Positions 1-5,983 of a DNA stretch of 5,983 nt are shown piece by piece (position 1 is the first letter of the stretch; every line of letters starts with the position of its first letter). The translations under genes and the position numbers were made by a program. The stretch is taken from assembly GCA_023400335.1 (NCBI GenBank), contig JAEXFF010000083.1:1-5983 (forward strand), in the 5' to 3' direction. Below the pieces are notes generated by a model that saw nothing but the letters and a program-made list of their open reading frames with translations, was not told where the DNA came from and did no database searches. Origin of the DNA: Bacteroidota bacterium. GTDB taxonomy: Bacteria > Bacteroidota > Bacteroidia > Bacteroidales > Marinifilaceae.

Positions 1-475
1 GAATTCCGGTAATAATGCCAATAATACATTGAATAATTTTGTTGAAAAAGAATTGAATCAATGGAGCCGTAAATATTTGAAAAATGCCGGACTGACATTC
101 GGTATCGATAGTTATAATCAGATTGGCGCCGGCGGACAGGAAGTGAAGAAAACAGACGTCTCCTATCAATTTTCGAAACAATTGTTCAATGATAAAATAA
201 ATGTGAAAATAGGAGGGCGGGTTACAACCGATAATGATCCGGGAACAAGTATGGAACAAAATCTGGTGGACGATATCGCTATTGAATATATGTTTAGTAA
301 AAACCGGAATTGGTTCTTGAAAATTTTCAGACATACAAATTACGAAAGTGTATTGGAAGGGGAAGTTACCCAAACCGGTTTCGGTATCGTTTTACGGAAA
401 AGCTTCCGGAAAGTAAAAGACTTATTTATCCGGAAGTCAAAACGGATCATGCGGGATAATCAAAGTAAAAAATAA
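1..475 (+). CDS. tamB: TamB-type translocation/assembly protein, C-terminal end (5' partial)
   Basis: The reading frame is open from the left edge (first full codon at base 2) to the TAA at 473-475, so about 157 C-terminal residues of a much longer protein are visible. No true start lies here; the TTG at 29 is an internal codon. The visible part has the alternating, beta-rich pattern of a TamB/DUF490 C-terminal domain: a stretch beginning LTFGIDSYNQIGAG, strand-like repeats (VSYQFSKQLF, INVKIGGRV), an acidic DIAIEYMFS strand and a basic tail. TamB is an envelope-spanning beta-taco protein anchored in the inner membrane that works with a BamA-family partner in outer-membrane biogenesis. The partner gene tamL starts 2 bp downstream, which is the strongest support for this call. 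The family assignment of the fragment alone would be moderate; with its neighbour it is good. Confidence 0.8.
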   Translation, partial: NSGNNANNTLNNFVEKELNQWSRKYLKNAGLTFGIDSYNQIGAGGQEVKKTDVSYQFSKQLFNDKINVKIGGRVTTDNDPGTSMEQNLVDDIAIEYMFSKNRNWFLKIFRHTNYESVLEGEVTQTGFGIVLRKSFRKVKDLFIRKSKRIMRDNQSKK

Positions 476-477
476 GG

Positions 478-2835
478 ATGATGAGGAGATGTAAATTCTA
501 TCCGGAAGGAAATAAACGCCTGTTTCGTACAGGACGTAACATTTTCTTTTTTCTCTGTTTTTCCCTATTGCTTTTTGCTTGTTCGACAACTAAAAAACTG
601 ACGGAAGGAGAAGTACTGTATACGGGAGTGAAAAAAATGAAGATAGAGACACCAAAGAAATTGAAATTGCAAGGTCCTGAAAAATCAGCTTTGACCACTC
701 CTTTATCCTATCCTCCGAATAATCCCTTATTTTCTCCTTATGTACGGAGCCCTTTCCCTATCGGACTTTGGGTATACAACTGGAATATAAAAAAAGAGAA
801 GGGCTTAAAATGGTGGCTGTACCGGAAGTTGTCTAAAAAACCTGTTTTGATATCGGATGTACAACCCGAATTGAGATTGGGTATGGTGGAAAATAATATG
901 AAGGATTTCGGTTTTTTTGGTGTAGAGTCCCGTTATGAAATTGTTCCGCACAAACACAATCCGAAAAAAGCACGGATCAGTTATTGGGTGAAACTGCCTC
1001 AGCCTTTCCGTTATGGCAGTATAGAATTGTGGGGCTGGAGGGGAGAAATGGATAGTATTGTCCGGCGGTCTATGCGTTTTAGTTTACTTAAAACCGGTCA
1101 GCAGTATGATATTAATATAATGGAGCAGGAAAGGCAGCGGATTTCCGATCTGTTACGAAACAAAGGTTATTATTATTTCCAGCCTTCTTATATTGAATTT
1201 TTGGCAGATACCACCCGGCGGCATGGGATTGCTGACGTCCGGATTGGCTTAAAGCAGGGAATACCTTCTCCGGCTTTTTACCCTTATCATGTCAAAGAAG
1301 TGCATATTTCGCTTTCCGGAAATGACAGTGGACTGCCCCGTGATACCCTATTTTACAACGGACTCCGCTTGGACTATACCCCTCCGGAAACATTAAAACC
1401 GAAAATATTGGCCCGGGCTGTCAATGTGAGACCCGGACAACTTTATACGGCCTGGCGTCAAAGCCGTACTCAGCGGGAATTTGTGCAGTTGGGGGTATTT
1501 AAATTTGTCAACCTGACTATTGATCCGGCGGATTCGGTCGGCAGCAGGTTGTTAAACTATAAAATTTATGCAGATTATGCTTTGCCGATAGAAACGGAGA
1601 TTGAACTGGATTTGGCTTCTAAATCCAATAACTTATTGGGGCCGGGTTTGATACTGAGTCTTAACAATAAAAATATGTTCAAGCGGGCTGAGACGTTTTC
1701 TTTAAAATTGAACGGAGCTTATGAATGGCAGATTGGAGGGGAAAAGACAACAAAGGGGAAGTCCGGTTTAGTAAATTCTTATGAGTTGGGTATTAATCTG
1801 AATTTGTCGGTCCCGCGTCTATTGGTCCCGAAATTTTTGAAAACAACGCGGGACCGGCAGGAACGGACTAATTTTCAAATCGGTACTGATTTTTTAAATC
1901 GCCATAGCTATTTCCGGATGATTTCTTTCTGGGGAAGTGCAACCTATGATTTTAACTCCTCCCGACGGAATTACCATTCTGTTGTTCCTTTCAAGTTGAG
2001 TTATACGCATTTGTTACGTACTTCCCATGAATTCGATTCCACTTTGAATAATAATCCGGCTATTGCTCTGAGTTTTAAGAATCAGTTTATTCCTTCTATG
2101 TCTTATACATATACTTTCGACCGGGCGGCAACTTACCGGAACCCCAACCGGATTTTCTGGCAGACTTCTCTGACTCAGGCGGGAAATATCATTTCGGGCG
2201 TACAGGCTCTATTCGGAGAAACCGGGGAAGGAAGAAAAATATTGGGAAATCGTTATTCCCAGTTTTTAAAATTGACGACGGAAATTATTAAATACAAAAA
2301 GACTTCCGATAATTCTCAGGTGGCCATGCGTTTTATGGGAGGAATCGGCTATGCTTATGGGAATGCGAAAGTTATGCCTTACAGCGAACAATTTTACATT
2401 GGAGGGGCTAATAGTATACGGGCCTTTCAAATTCGTTCCATTGGTCCGGGAAGTTATCATCCACCCCGGAAAACCGTCACGGCTTATCTGGATCAGACCG
2501 GTGATATTAAGTTAGAAGCCAATATCGGATATCGTTTTAAAATTGCCGGCCGTTTCAATGGTGCAGTCTTTGCTGATGCTGGAAATATCTGGTTACTGAG
2601 GAAAGAAGAACAGCGGCCGGGTGGGGAATTCCGTTTAAAAGGACTTTGGAAAGAAATTGCTTTAGGGACGGGTTTTGGATTGCGTTACGATATCACGTAT
2701 ATTATTGTACGGGCGGATTTGGGGGTAGCATTACATGCTCCGTATAATACGGGAAAATCTGGTTATTTCAATATCAGGAGTTATAATTTCCACGACGGAT
2801 TGGTATTGAATTTGGCCATTGGCTATCCGTTTTAG
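478..2835 (+). CDS. tamL: TamL: BamA/TamA-family outer-membrane assembly lipoprotein
   Basis: A 785-residue BamA-superfamily protein of the outer membrane, predicted to act with TamB in assembling or supplying outer-membrane components. The N-terminus has a basic region, a hydrophobic segment (about 21-34) and a lipobox ending LLFAC with the acylated Cys at 35. That lipid anchor is typical of the Bacteroidota TamL form and absent from proteobacterial TamA. Next comes a TamL-like region (PFPIGLWVYNW, then WWLYRKLSKKPVLIS), then POTRA-like segments at about 180-241 and 270-350, and a 16-strand-type barrel from about 370. The barrel carries the lid-loop motif GGANSIRAF (642-650), equivalent to the VRGF/Y motif of BamA, followed by IRSIGPGSY. 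The chain ends LAIGYPF, a terminal-Phe beta-signal. The start is the first of two tandem ATGs, 2 bp after the tamB stop, so translation is probably coupled. No later Met would keep the signal peptide. Confidence 0.93.
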   Translation: MMRRCKFYPEGNKRLFRTGRNIFFFLCFSLLLFACSTTKKLTEGEVLYTGVKKMKIETPKKLKLQGPEKSALTTPLSYPPNNPLFSPYVRSPFPIGLWVYNWNIKKEKGLKWWLYRKLSKKPVLISDVQPELRLGMVENNMKDFGFFGVESRYEIVPHKHNPKKARISYWVKLPQPFRYGSIELWGWRGEMDSIVRRSMRFSLLKTGQQYDINIMEQERQRISDLLRNKGYYYFQPSYIEFLADTTRRHGIADVRIGLKQGIPSPAFYPYHVKEVHISLSGNDSGLPRDTLFYNGLRLDYTPPETLKPKILARAVNVRPGQLYTAWRQSRTQREFVQLGVFKFVNLTIDPADSVGSRLLNYKIYADYALPIETEIELDLASKSNNLLGPGLILSLNNKNMFKRAETFSLKLNGAYEWQIGGEKTTKGKSGLVNSYELGINLNLSVPRLLVPKFLKTTRDRQERTNFQIGTDFLNRHSYFRMISFWGSATYDFNSSRRNYHSVVPFKLSYTHLLRTSHEFDSTLNNNPAIALSFKNQFIPSMSYTYTFDRAATYRNPNRIFWQTSLTQAGNIISGVQALFGETGEGRKILGNRYSQFLKLTTEIIKYKKTSDNSQVAMRFMGGIGYAYGNAKVMPYSEQFYIGGANSIRAFQIRSIGPGSYHPPRKTVTAYLDQTGDIKLEANIGYRFKIAGRFNGAVFADAGNIWLLRKEEQRPGGEFRLKGLWKEIALGTGFGLRYDITYIIVRADLGVALHAPYNTGKSGYFNIRSYNFHDGLVLNLAIGYPF

Positions 2836-2881
2836 GGAGAATGTCAGAAAATTAAAATCCGGTTTTATCGCTGATTTTTCC

Positions 2882-2920
2882 TTTTTTATTTTTTATTTTT
2901 TTCTTTTTGTTCTATCTTTG
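2882..2920 (+). promoter_or_regulatory. Bacteroidota-type promoter of tRNA-Ser
   Basis: TATCTTTG at 2913-2920 matches the Bacteroidota sigma-ABfr -7 consensus TAnnTTTG. Transcription would start near 2926-2928, a few bases before the mature tRNA 5' end at 2934. No clean TTTG-type -33 element is seen. Instead, the upstream 30 bases (2882-2911) are almost all T in runs of five to seven, a likely bent, UP-like element. The promoter separates the tRNA from tamL, for which I find no convincing terminator. Confidence 0.7.
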
Positions 2921-2933
2921 CCCCCGCTGTATT

Positions 2934-3024
2934 GGAGAGATGCAGGAGTGGCTGATCTGGCTCGCCTGGAAAGCGGGTATACCTCAAAAGGGTATCAGGG
3001 GTTCGAATCCCCTTCTCTCCGCCA
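2934..3024 (+). tRNA. tRNA-Ser, anticodon GGA, CCA encoded
   Basis: A complete class II tRNA can be folded by eye. The acceptor stem GGAGAGA (2934-2940) pairs fully with TCTCTCC (3014-3020), with discriminator G3021 and an encoded CCA at 3022-3024. The D stem is CAG (2943-2945) with CTG (2957-2959), and the D loop carries the GG pair at 2950-2951. The anticodon stem 2961-2965/2973-2977 has one T-G pair; its loop CTGGAAA puts anticodon GGA at 2968-2970, reading UCC and UCU. A long variable arm pairs ATACC (2979-2983) with GGTAT (2991-2995), as expected for serine. The T stem AGGGG/CCCCT (2997-3001/3009-3013) encloses TTCGAAT. Nothing is missing, so this should be a working gene. It sits alone between tamL and zupT with its own promoter and terminator. 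Confidence 0.97.
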
Positions 3025-3031
3025 GATGAAG

Positions 3032-3061
3032 GAGTTAACTTGAAAAAGTTAACTCTTTTTT
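3032..3061 (+). terminator. Rho-independent terminator of tRNA-Ser
   Basis: A perfect 10-bp stem, GAGTTAACTT (3032-3041) with AAGTTAACTC (3046-3055), closes a GAAA tetraloop and is followed directly by six T (3056-3061). It starts 7 bases after the encoded CCA, so the tRNA precursor has a very short trailer. It also separates the tRNA unit from zupT. Confidence 0.9.
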
Positions 3062-3073
3062 GATTGATTTATG

Positions 3074-3101
3074 GGGGATTCGAACCCCTAATACCCTTTT
3101 G
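3074..3101 (-). repeat. Inverted partial copy of the tRNA-Ser variable arm and T arm
   Basis: Read on the - strand, these 28 bases match tRNA-Ser positions 2985-3012 at 27 of 28 positions; the one difference is opposite C2996. The match covers the 3' side of the variable arm, the whole T loop and all but the last base of the T stem, and stops before the acceptor stem. Further upstream on the - strand a weaker echo of the 5' side of the variable arm remains, but no D arm, anticodon arm or acceptor stem is present. It is therefore a fragment, not a second tRNA. It could be a scar of an inverted duplication, of recombination with another tRNA-Ser gene, or of integrative-element traffic at tRNA-Ser; these cannot be told apart here. 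Confidence 0.9.
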
Positions 3102-3130
3102 CAGGGATATGTTTATTGAAAGGGAATATT

Positions 3131-3138
3131 TATCTTTG
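3131..3138 (+). promoter_or_regulatory. Bacteroidota-type -7 box of zupT
   Basis: TATCTTTG matches TAnnTTTG exactly and is the same octamer as in the tRNA-Ser promoter. Transcription would begin near 3145, leaving a leader of about 16 bases before the ATG at 3161. The -33 side is poor (TATG near 3108). The 7-bp arms ATATTTA (3126-3132) and TAAATAT (3154-3160) form an inverted repeat around the expected transcription start, a possible operator, though AT-rich and unproven. Confidence 0.65.
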
Positions 3139-3160
3139 TAGAAACTGGTTCGGTAAATAT

Positions 3161-3964
3161 ATGAATGAAAATCTTTGGATTCCCTTTTTACTTACTTTGT
3201 TAGCCGGATTGGCTACGGGGATAGGAAGTATGATCGCTTTTTTTGCTCATCATACCAATAAGCGTTTTTTATCTTTTTCATTGGGACTTTCAGCGGGAGT
3301 GATGATTTATGTATCGTTTGTTGAAATATTCAGTGAGGCACAGGATTTATTTGTCGCTGAATTGGGAACGAAACCCGGATTGGGAATGGCCGTGTTGTTC
3401 TTTTTCGGCGGGATGCTGCTGATCGGGCTGATCGACCGGCTGGTGCCGTCTTTCGAAAATCCCCATGAAGTAAAAGCGGTGGAATGTATGGATGCCCGTC
3501 CTCCCCAAAACGGCCACTTGATGCGGATGGGGGTAATGACGGCCCTGGTGATCGGGATTCACAATTTCCCGGAAGGAATAGCTACATTTGCTGCTGCGGT
3601 GGAAAGCCCTACCCTGGGAATTGCTATTGCCGTAGCTATTGCCATTCACAATATTCCGGAAGGAATAGCTGTATCGGTACCTATTTATTATGCCACAGGC
3701 GACCGGAAAAAAGCATTTCGTTTATCTTTTCTCTCAGGACTGGCAGAACCGGTCGGCGCTTTACTGGCTTGGGGAATATTGCTGCCATTTATGTCACCGA
3801 TGGTTATGGGCGGGGTTTTTGCTGCAGTAGCCGGTATTATGGTGTTTATCTCCATGGACGAGTTACTGCCGGCCGCCCGTGAATATGGCGAGCACCACGT
3901 GTCGATCTATGGATTGGTGACCGGAATGGGGGTCATGGCTTTGAGTTTGGTATTATTGGCTTAA
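3161..3964 (+). CDS. zupT: ZIP-family divalent metal (zinc) transporter ZupT
   Basis: A 267-residue inner-membrane ZIP transporter that moves Zn2+, and in the characterised E. coli relative also Fe2+ and other divalent metals, into the cytoplasm. About eight hydrophobic segments span nearly the whole chain. The two metal-binding helices are intact: [10 protein letters not shown] with H134 and E138 (TM4), and HNIPEGIAV with H163 and E167 (TM5). Further family landmarks are SLGLSAGVM (40-48), [10 protein letters not shown] (193-202) and [15 protein letters not shown] (223-237). A hydrophilic cytoplasmic loop at about 95-120 has histidines at 102 and 119. The length fits ZupT (257 in E. coli). 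I chose ATG 3161: the frame stays open upstream to a TTG at 3116, but that extension would overlap the -7 box and adds non-conserved residues. It is monocistronic, with a promoter just upstream and a likely terminator after it. No Zur box is recognisable. Confidence 0.95.
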   Translation: MNENLWIPFLLTLLAGLATGIGSMIAFFAHHTNKRFLSFSLGLSAGVMIYVSFVEIFSEAQDLFVAELGTKPGLGMAVLFFFGGMLLIGLIDRLVPSFENPHEVKAVECMDARPPQNGHLMRMGVMTALVIGIHNFPEGIATFAAAVESPTLGIAIAVAIAIHNIPEGIAVSVPIYYATGDRKKAFRLSFLSGLAEPVGALLAWGILLPFMSPMVMGGVFAAVAGIMVFISMDELLPAAREYGEHHVSIYGLVTGMGVMALSLVLLA

Positions 3965-3986
3965 AAATATTTATATGGGCATATGG

Positions 3987-4023
3987 TAATCTGTAAGCGT
4001 CTGACAGATTATTTGCTTTTTTT
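3987..4023 (+). terminator. Probable Rho-independent terminator of zupT
   Basis: An 8-bp perfect stem, TAATCTGT (3987-3994) with ACAGATTA (4004-4011), with a 9-base loop, is followed by TTTGC and seven T (4017-4023). The stem is AT-rich and the T run starts five bases after it, so it is weaker than the tRNA terminator. Its place 22 bases after the zupT stop supports it. Confidence 0.6.
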
Positions 4024-4027
4024 CTGA

Positions 4028-4177
4028 AATAAATTTAAGGAGGTTGGAAATTCTGCTCATGGAATATGCGAAGAACGGATTTACCAGATCCGGAAACATT
4101 GGCCGGAAAAAATTTATAATAAGAAATGGCGGTTTGCAGAGGTACGAGCTCAGGTAAATGTTCTGTCGGAGAAATAG
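4028..4177 (+). pseudogene. Possible C-terminal remnant of a lost gene, unidentified
   Basis: The frame is open for 49 codons between an in-frame TGA (4025-4027) and a TAG (4175-4177) and has no ATG, GTG or TTG start. The translation nevertheless reads like real protein: an amphipathic stretch EERIYQIRKHWPEKIY, then NKKWRFAEVRAQVNVL, ending LSEK. It has two Trp and mixed charge, unlike the low-complexity peptides usually read from AT-rich spacer. I do not recognise the family. The simplest reading is the 3' end of a coding sequence whose 5' part was deleted, now stranded between zupT and the epimerase. Chance is a real alternative for an open frame this short, and there is no frameshifted continuation upstream within the zupT terminator. 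Confidence 0.35.
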
Positions 4178-4313
4178 ATAAATGTTATGTATGTTAACGA
4201 AACTGACGTACCGGGTTCATTTTTCATCAGAACCAGAGAGGTATATCCACAGGAGCGTCTGACAAATATGAACCAGGCACGAAGTTTCATTCATCCTCTA
4301 ACGCTTATTCCCT
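4178..4313. other. Intergenic spacer between convergent units, no gene seen
   Basis: These 136 bases separate the remnant from the 3' end of the - strand epimerase gene. An open + frame starts at 4187, but it runs into the antisense of the epimerase and its product resembles nothing I know. I find no convincing intrinsic terminator for the epimerase operon on the - strand. One copy of an 11-base direct repeat (AGCGTCTGACA, 4254-4264) is here; the other copy is at 3996-4006 in the zupT terminator. Confidence 0.5.
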
Positions 4314-5504
4314 TTAATATTTTGGAGAGTGTTTTTTTAGGTTTTCCAATATTTGCCAGCATTGGTATAAACCTCTGGGGACATGGAAACAACCTTTCCA
4401 TTTTCCGCCTTTAAGGGGTAAGAGTACTTCTCCCTGTCGGTTGAGATAGCCAAACCATTCCGGATATTCCGGATCGGCAAAATGCGTCCATACGTAATCA
4501 TGAACGCTCTCAAACCAGTCGAGGCATTCCTGGGATCCGGTCAGTTGATAACCTTTTAGCATGGAAATCAGTGTTTCAATGTGTACCCACCATAATTTCT
4601 GGTCCCATTCCAATTGCTGTACCGGATGCCCCAGACGATCCATAAAATAGAAAATTCCTCCCTCTTTTTGATCCCAGCCGTATCTCACTTCCTGCAATGC
4701 AATTTGTACCGCTTTTTCGATGAGTTCTTTGCGCCCGAGACGTACTCCGAGGTCCATAATAAACCACATGGCTTCTATGGCATGTCCGGGATTCAGTAAG
4801 CGGCCGTCGAAATTATCCAGTAATTCGCCTTCGGTAGAAACATTTTCTACAATTAACCCCAGTTCCGGACGATAAAACACGTCCATAACTTCGTGTATAC
4901 AAGTTTCTATTGTTTTTTGCATGAATTCTTTTTCCAGCAAAGGCTCTATTTCCAAAGCCAGATTGCATAAAATCATCGGCAGGGCAAATCCTTTCATATT
5001 GCGTGTGCCTGGATAAGCTTTATTCCACTTCCCTTTCGGATTATCTATTTTCGACAAGATGAGGTCAAACGTTTTCTTGGCTATATCGGCATACTCCTGA
5101 CGACCTGTAGCTAGGCTTAATTGTCCGAATGCCATGGTCGCAAATGTATAAGAAAAAATATTGTAAGGTTCTACCAAAGGTTGTCCTTCCCGGCTCAGGG
5201 CAAAATACCAGTTGTAGTTTCCGTCATGTCCGTATTTTTTCAAAAATTCGGCTCCTTGTACAGCACAATCCAGCCATTCCTGTTTTTTTTCCACTTTATT
5301 GTAAAGCATGGAAAACATCCATACTTCCCGTCCTTGCAGCCAGATGAATTTGTCGGTATCGAATACATTTCCTTTCCGGTCTAAACAGGTGAAATATCCT
5401 CCGTATTCCTTATCCTGGGATTTCTCTAGCCAAAAAGGAAGTATCTTATCCAATAATTCACTTTTGTATTGTGTTGCTAATTTTTCGAAATGAATCATCG
5501 CCAT
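4314..5504 (-). CDS. N-acylglucosamine 2-epimerase (AGE/RenBP type)
   Basis: A 396-residue cytoplasmic (alpha/alpha)6-barrel enzyme that interconverts N-acetylmannosamine and N-acetylglucosamine; in sialic acid catabolism it turns ManNAc into GlcNAc. Family landmarks appear in order: KEYGGYF (32-38), FIWLQGREVWM with R59, NPGHAIEAMWF with H241, KLWWVHIE with H308, and GCFHVPRGL with H374. H241 and H374 line up with the two catalytic histidines of characterised AGE enzymes (239 and 372 in the Anabaena enzyme). GHAIEA and GCFHVPR favour AGE over cellobiose 2-epimerase, which usually has GHDIEA at the first site. The full length is typical. The start is the ATG at 5504; a second in-frame ATG two codons later (5498) is possible, and no Shine-Dalgarno helps decide. 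The gene lies 31 bp after the symporter stop, so the two are probably one operon. In Bacteroides this enzyme type is called nanE, but that name means a different enzyme in E. coli, so no symbol is given. Confidence 0.94.
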   Translation of the reverse strand: MAMIHFEKLATQYKSELLDKILPFWLEKSQDKEYGGYFTCLDRKGNVFDTDKFIWLQGREVWMFSMLYNKVEKKQEWLDCAVQGAEFLKKYGHDGNYNWYFALSREGQPLVEPYNIFSYTFATMAFGQLSLATGRQEYADIAKKTFDLILSKIDNPKGKWNKAYPGTRNMKGFALPMILCNLALEIEPLLEKEFMQKTIETCIHEVMDVFYRPELGLIVENVSTEGELLDNFDGRLLNPGHAIEAMWFIMDLGVRLGRKELIEKAVQIALQEVRYGWDQKEGGIFYFMDRLGHPVQQLEWDQKLWWVHIETLISMLKGYQLTGSQECLDWFESVHDYVWTHFADPEYPEWFGYLNRQGEVLLPLKGGKWKGCFHVPRGLYQCWQILENLKKHSPKY

Positions 5505-5535
5505 TTAATTTTATCAATGTTGTGTTTTAATGATT

Positions 5536-5983
5536 TCAATGTTTTAATTGTTTCCAGGTCAGGCCTTGCTGCCGTTTTTTCAGAGGGAAAAATAAACTGA
5601 AAAGGAAGGCTATCCCTACGGAGATGACAATACCTATTGCCCCGTATAATAAAAAGGATACGGGGGTATAAATACTCAATACCAACACGGCCAGAGTTCC
5701 TGAGACAAAACCTAATAAAGCACCGCGGGCATCAATGCGGTCGAAAAAGATACCCATAATGAATAATCCGCCCAGGCCGCTCGACAACAATCCCAAAATG
5801 GAATTGAAATAATCCAGTAACGACAATATATTCCAGGTAGCCATCATAACAGCCAGGATTGTCCCTAACCCTCCGGCAATAAAAGATGCCCAGCGGGCTA
5901 TGCTTAAAATTTTTTTGTCGCTGCTCCGGGGAGCCCAATGCTTGAAAATATCCATGGAAAATGCCGTTGCAGTAGAATTGATA
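5536..5983 (-). CDS. Sodium:solute symporter (SSS family), C-terminal end (5' partial)
   Basis: The last 148 residues of an inner-membrane Na+-coupled symporter; the frame is open to the right window edge, so the Met at 5955 is internal. The visible segment opens INSTATAFSMDIFKHW, matching the loop of SSS transporters in which a Ser/Asn-rich helix is followed by a short region leading to the next membrane helix. About four hydrophobic helices follow (from ILSIARWASFIAGG to IVISVGIAFLFSLFF), with GLLSSGLGGLFIMGIFF in between, and then a basic cytoplasmic tail ending in LKH. Full SSS proteins are about 500 residues, so about two thirds is missing. The substrate cannot be read from this part. 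The epimerase 31 bp downstream makes sialic acid (SiaT/NanT-like) or a related amino sugar the best guess. Related solutes remain possible. Confidence 0.87.
   Translation of the reverse strand, partial: INSTATAFSMDIFKHWAPRSSDKKILSIARWASFIAGGLGTILAVMMATWNILSLLDYFNSILGLLSSGLGGLFIMGIFFDRIDARGALLGFVSGTLAVLVLSIYTPVSFLLYGAIGIVISVGIAFLFSLFFPLKKRQQGLTWKQLKH

Noticed and set aside
1..6. EcoRI site GAATTC exactly at the window start
   Set aside because: It is more likely a cloning or window-edge coincidence than biology; the tamB frame reads through it normally.
2850..2900. Intrinsic terminator for tamL (AAAATC/GATTTT or TAAAA/TTTTA stems before the T tract)
   Set aside because: The stems are only 5-6 AT-rich pairs with alternative foldings. 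The T tract fits better as a promoter-upstream element, so no terminator is called.
2819..3043. Open + frame of 74 codons overlapping the tamL end, the tRNA and its terminator
   Set aside because: It runs straight through a complete tRNA gene, and its product is a T-run-derived Phe-rich peptide. It is not coding.
3074..3101. Second tRNA gene on the - strand
   Set aside because: Only the variable and T arms are present; no acceptor stem, D arm or anticodon arm can be found on either side.
3116..3160. N-terminal extension of ZupT from TTG 3116
   Set aside because: It would start upstream of the TATCTTTG promoter box and adds 15 residues before the usual MNENLW-type start of the family; ATG 3161 is better.
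4037..4157. Small gene MEYAKNGF... (32 codons, ATG 4059) behind a perfect AAGGAGG at 4037-4043
   Set aside because: The spacing to the ATG is 15 bases, Bacteroidota make little use of Shine-Dalgarno sequences, and the peptide has no recognisable features. The overlapping frame 4028-4177 looks more protein-like.
4187..4414. 75-codon + frame opposite the epimerase 3' end
   Set aside because: Its second half is antisense to conserved epimerase codons and the first half resembles no known protein.

Overview
The window looks like an ordinary chromosomal stretch of a Bacteroidota genome, most likely order Bacteroidales. Three things point there. The OMP-assembly pair is of the Bacteroidota type, a TamB-like protein followed by a TamA-like protein made as a lipoprotein (TamL). 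Two promoter boxes match the Bacteroidota -7 consensus TAnnTTTG exactly (both TATCTTTG). Genes start without usable Shine-Dalgarno sequences. The genus cannot be fixed from the sequence.

Layout, left to right. Positions 1-475 hold the C-terminal end of tamB (its 5' part lies outside), followed 2 bp later by a complete tamL (478-2835); both are on the + strand and probably co-transcribed. A T-rich spacer with a -7 box leads into a tRNA-Ser(GGA) gene with encoded CCA (2934-3024) and a strong intrinsic terminator (3032-3061). Just past the terminator lies an inverted 28-nt near-copy of the variable arm and T arm of that tRNA (3074-3101), the most unusual element here. A second TATCTTTG box then drives a complete ZIP-family metal transporter, zupT (3161-3964), which ends in a plausible terminator. 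The 349-bp gap 3965-4313 has no intact gene but may contain a C-terminal remnant of a lost coding sequence (4028-4177).

On the - strand, reading inward from the right edge, come the C-terminal end of a sodium:solute symporter (5536-5983, partial) and, 31 bp downstream, a complete N-acylglucosamine 2-epimerase (4314-5504). Together they suggest an uptake and catabolism operon for sialic acid/ManNAc: the symporter would import the sugar, an aldolase (expected outside the window) would release ManNAc, and the epimerase would convert ManNAc to GlcNAc. The symporter's substrate is inferred from context only.

The regions serve separate jobs: outer-membrane protein assembly, translation, divalent metal uptake and amino-sugar catabolism. 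I see no CRISPR array, defence system, insertion sequence or intact mobile element. The points worth a second look are the inverted tRNA fragment and the decayed coding remnant.
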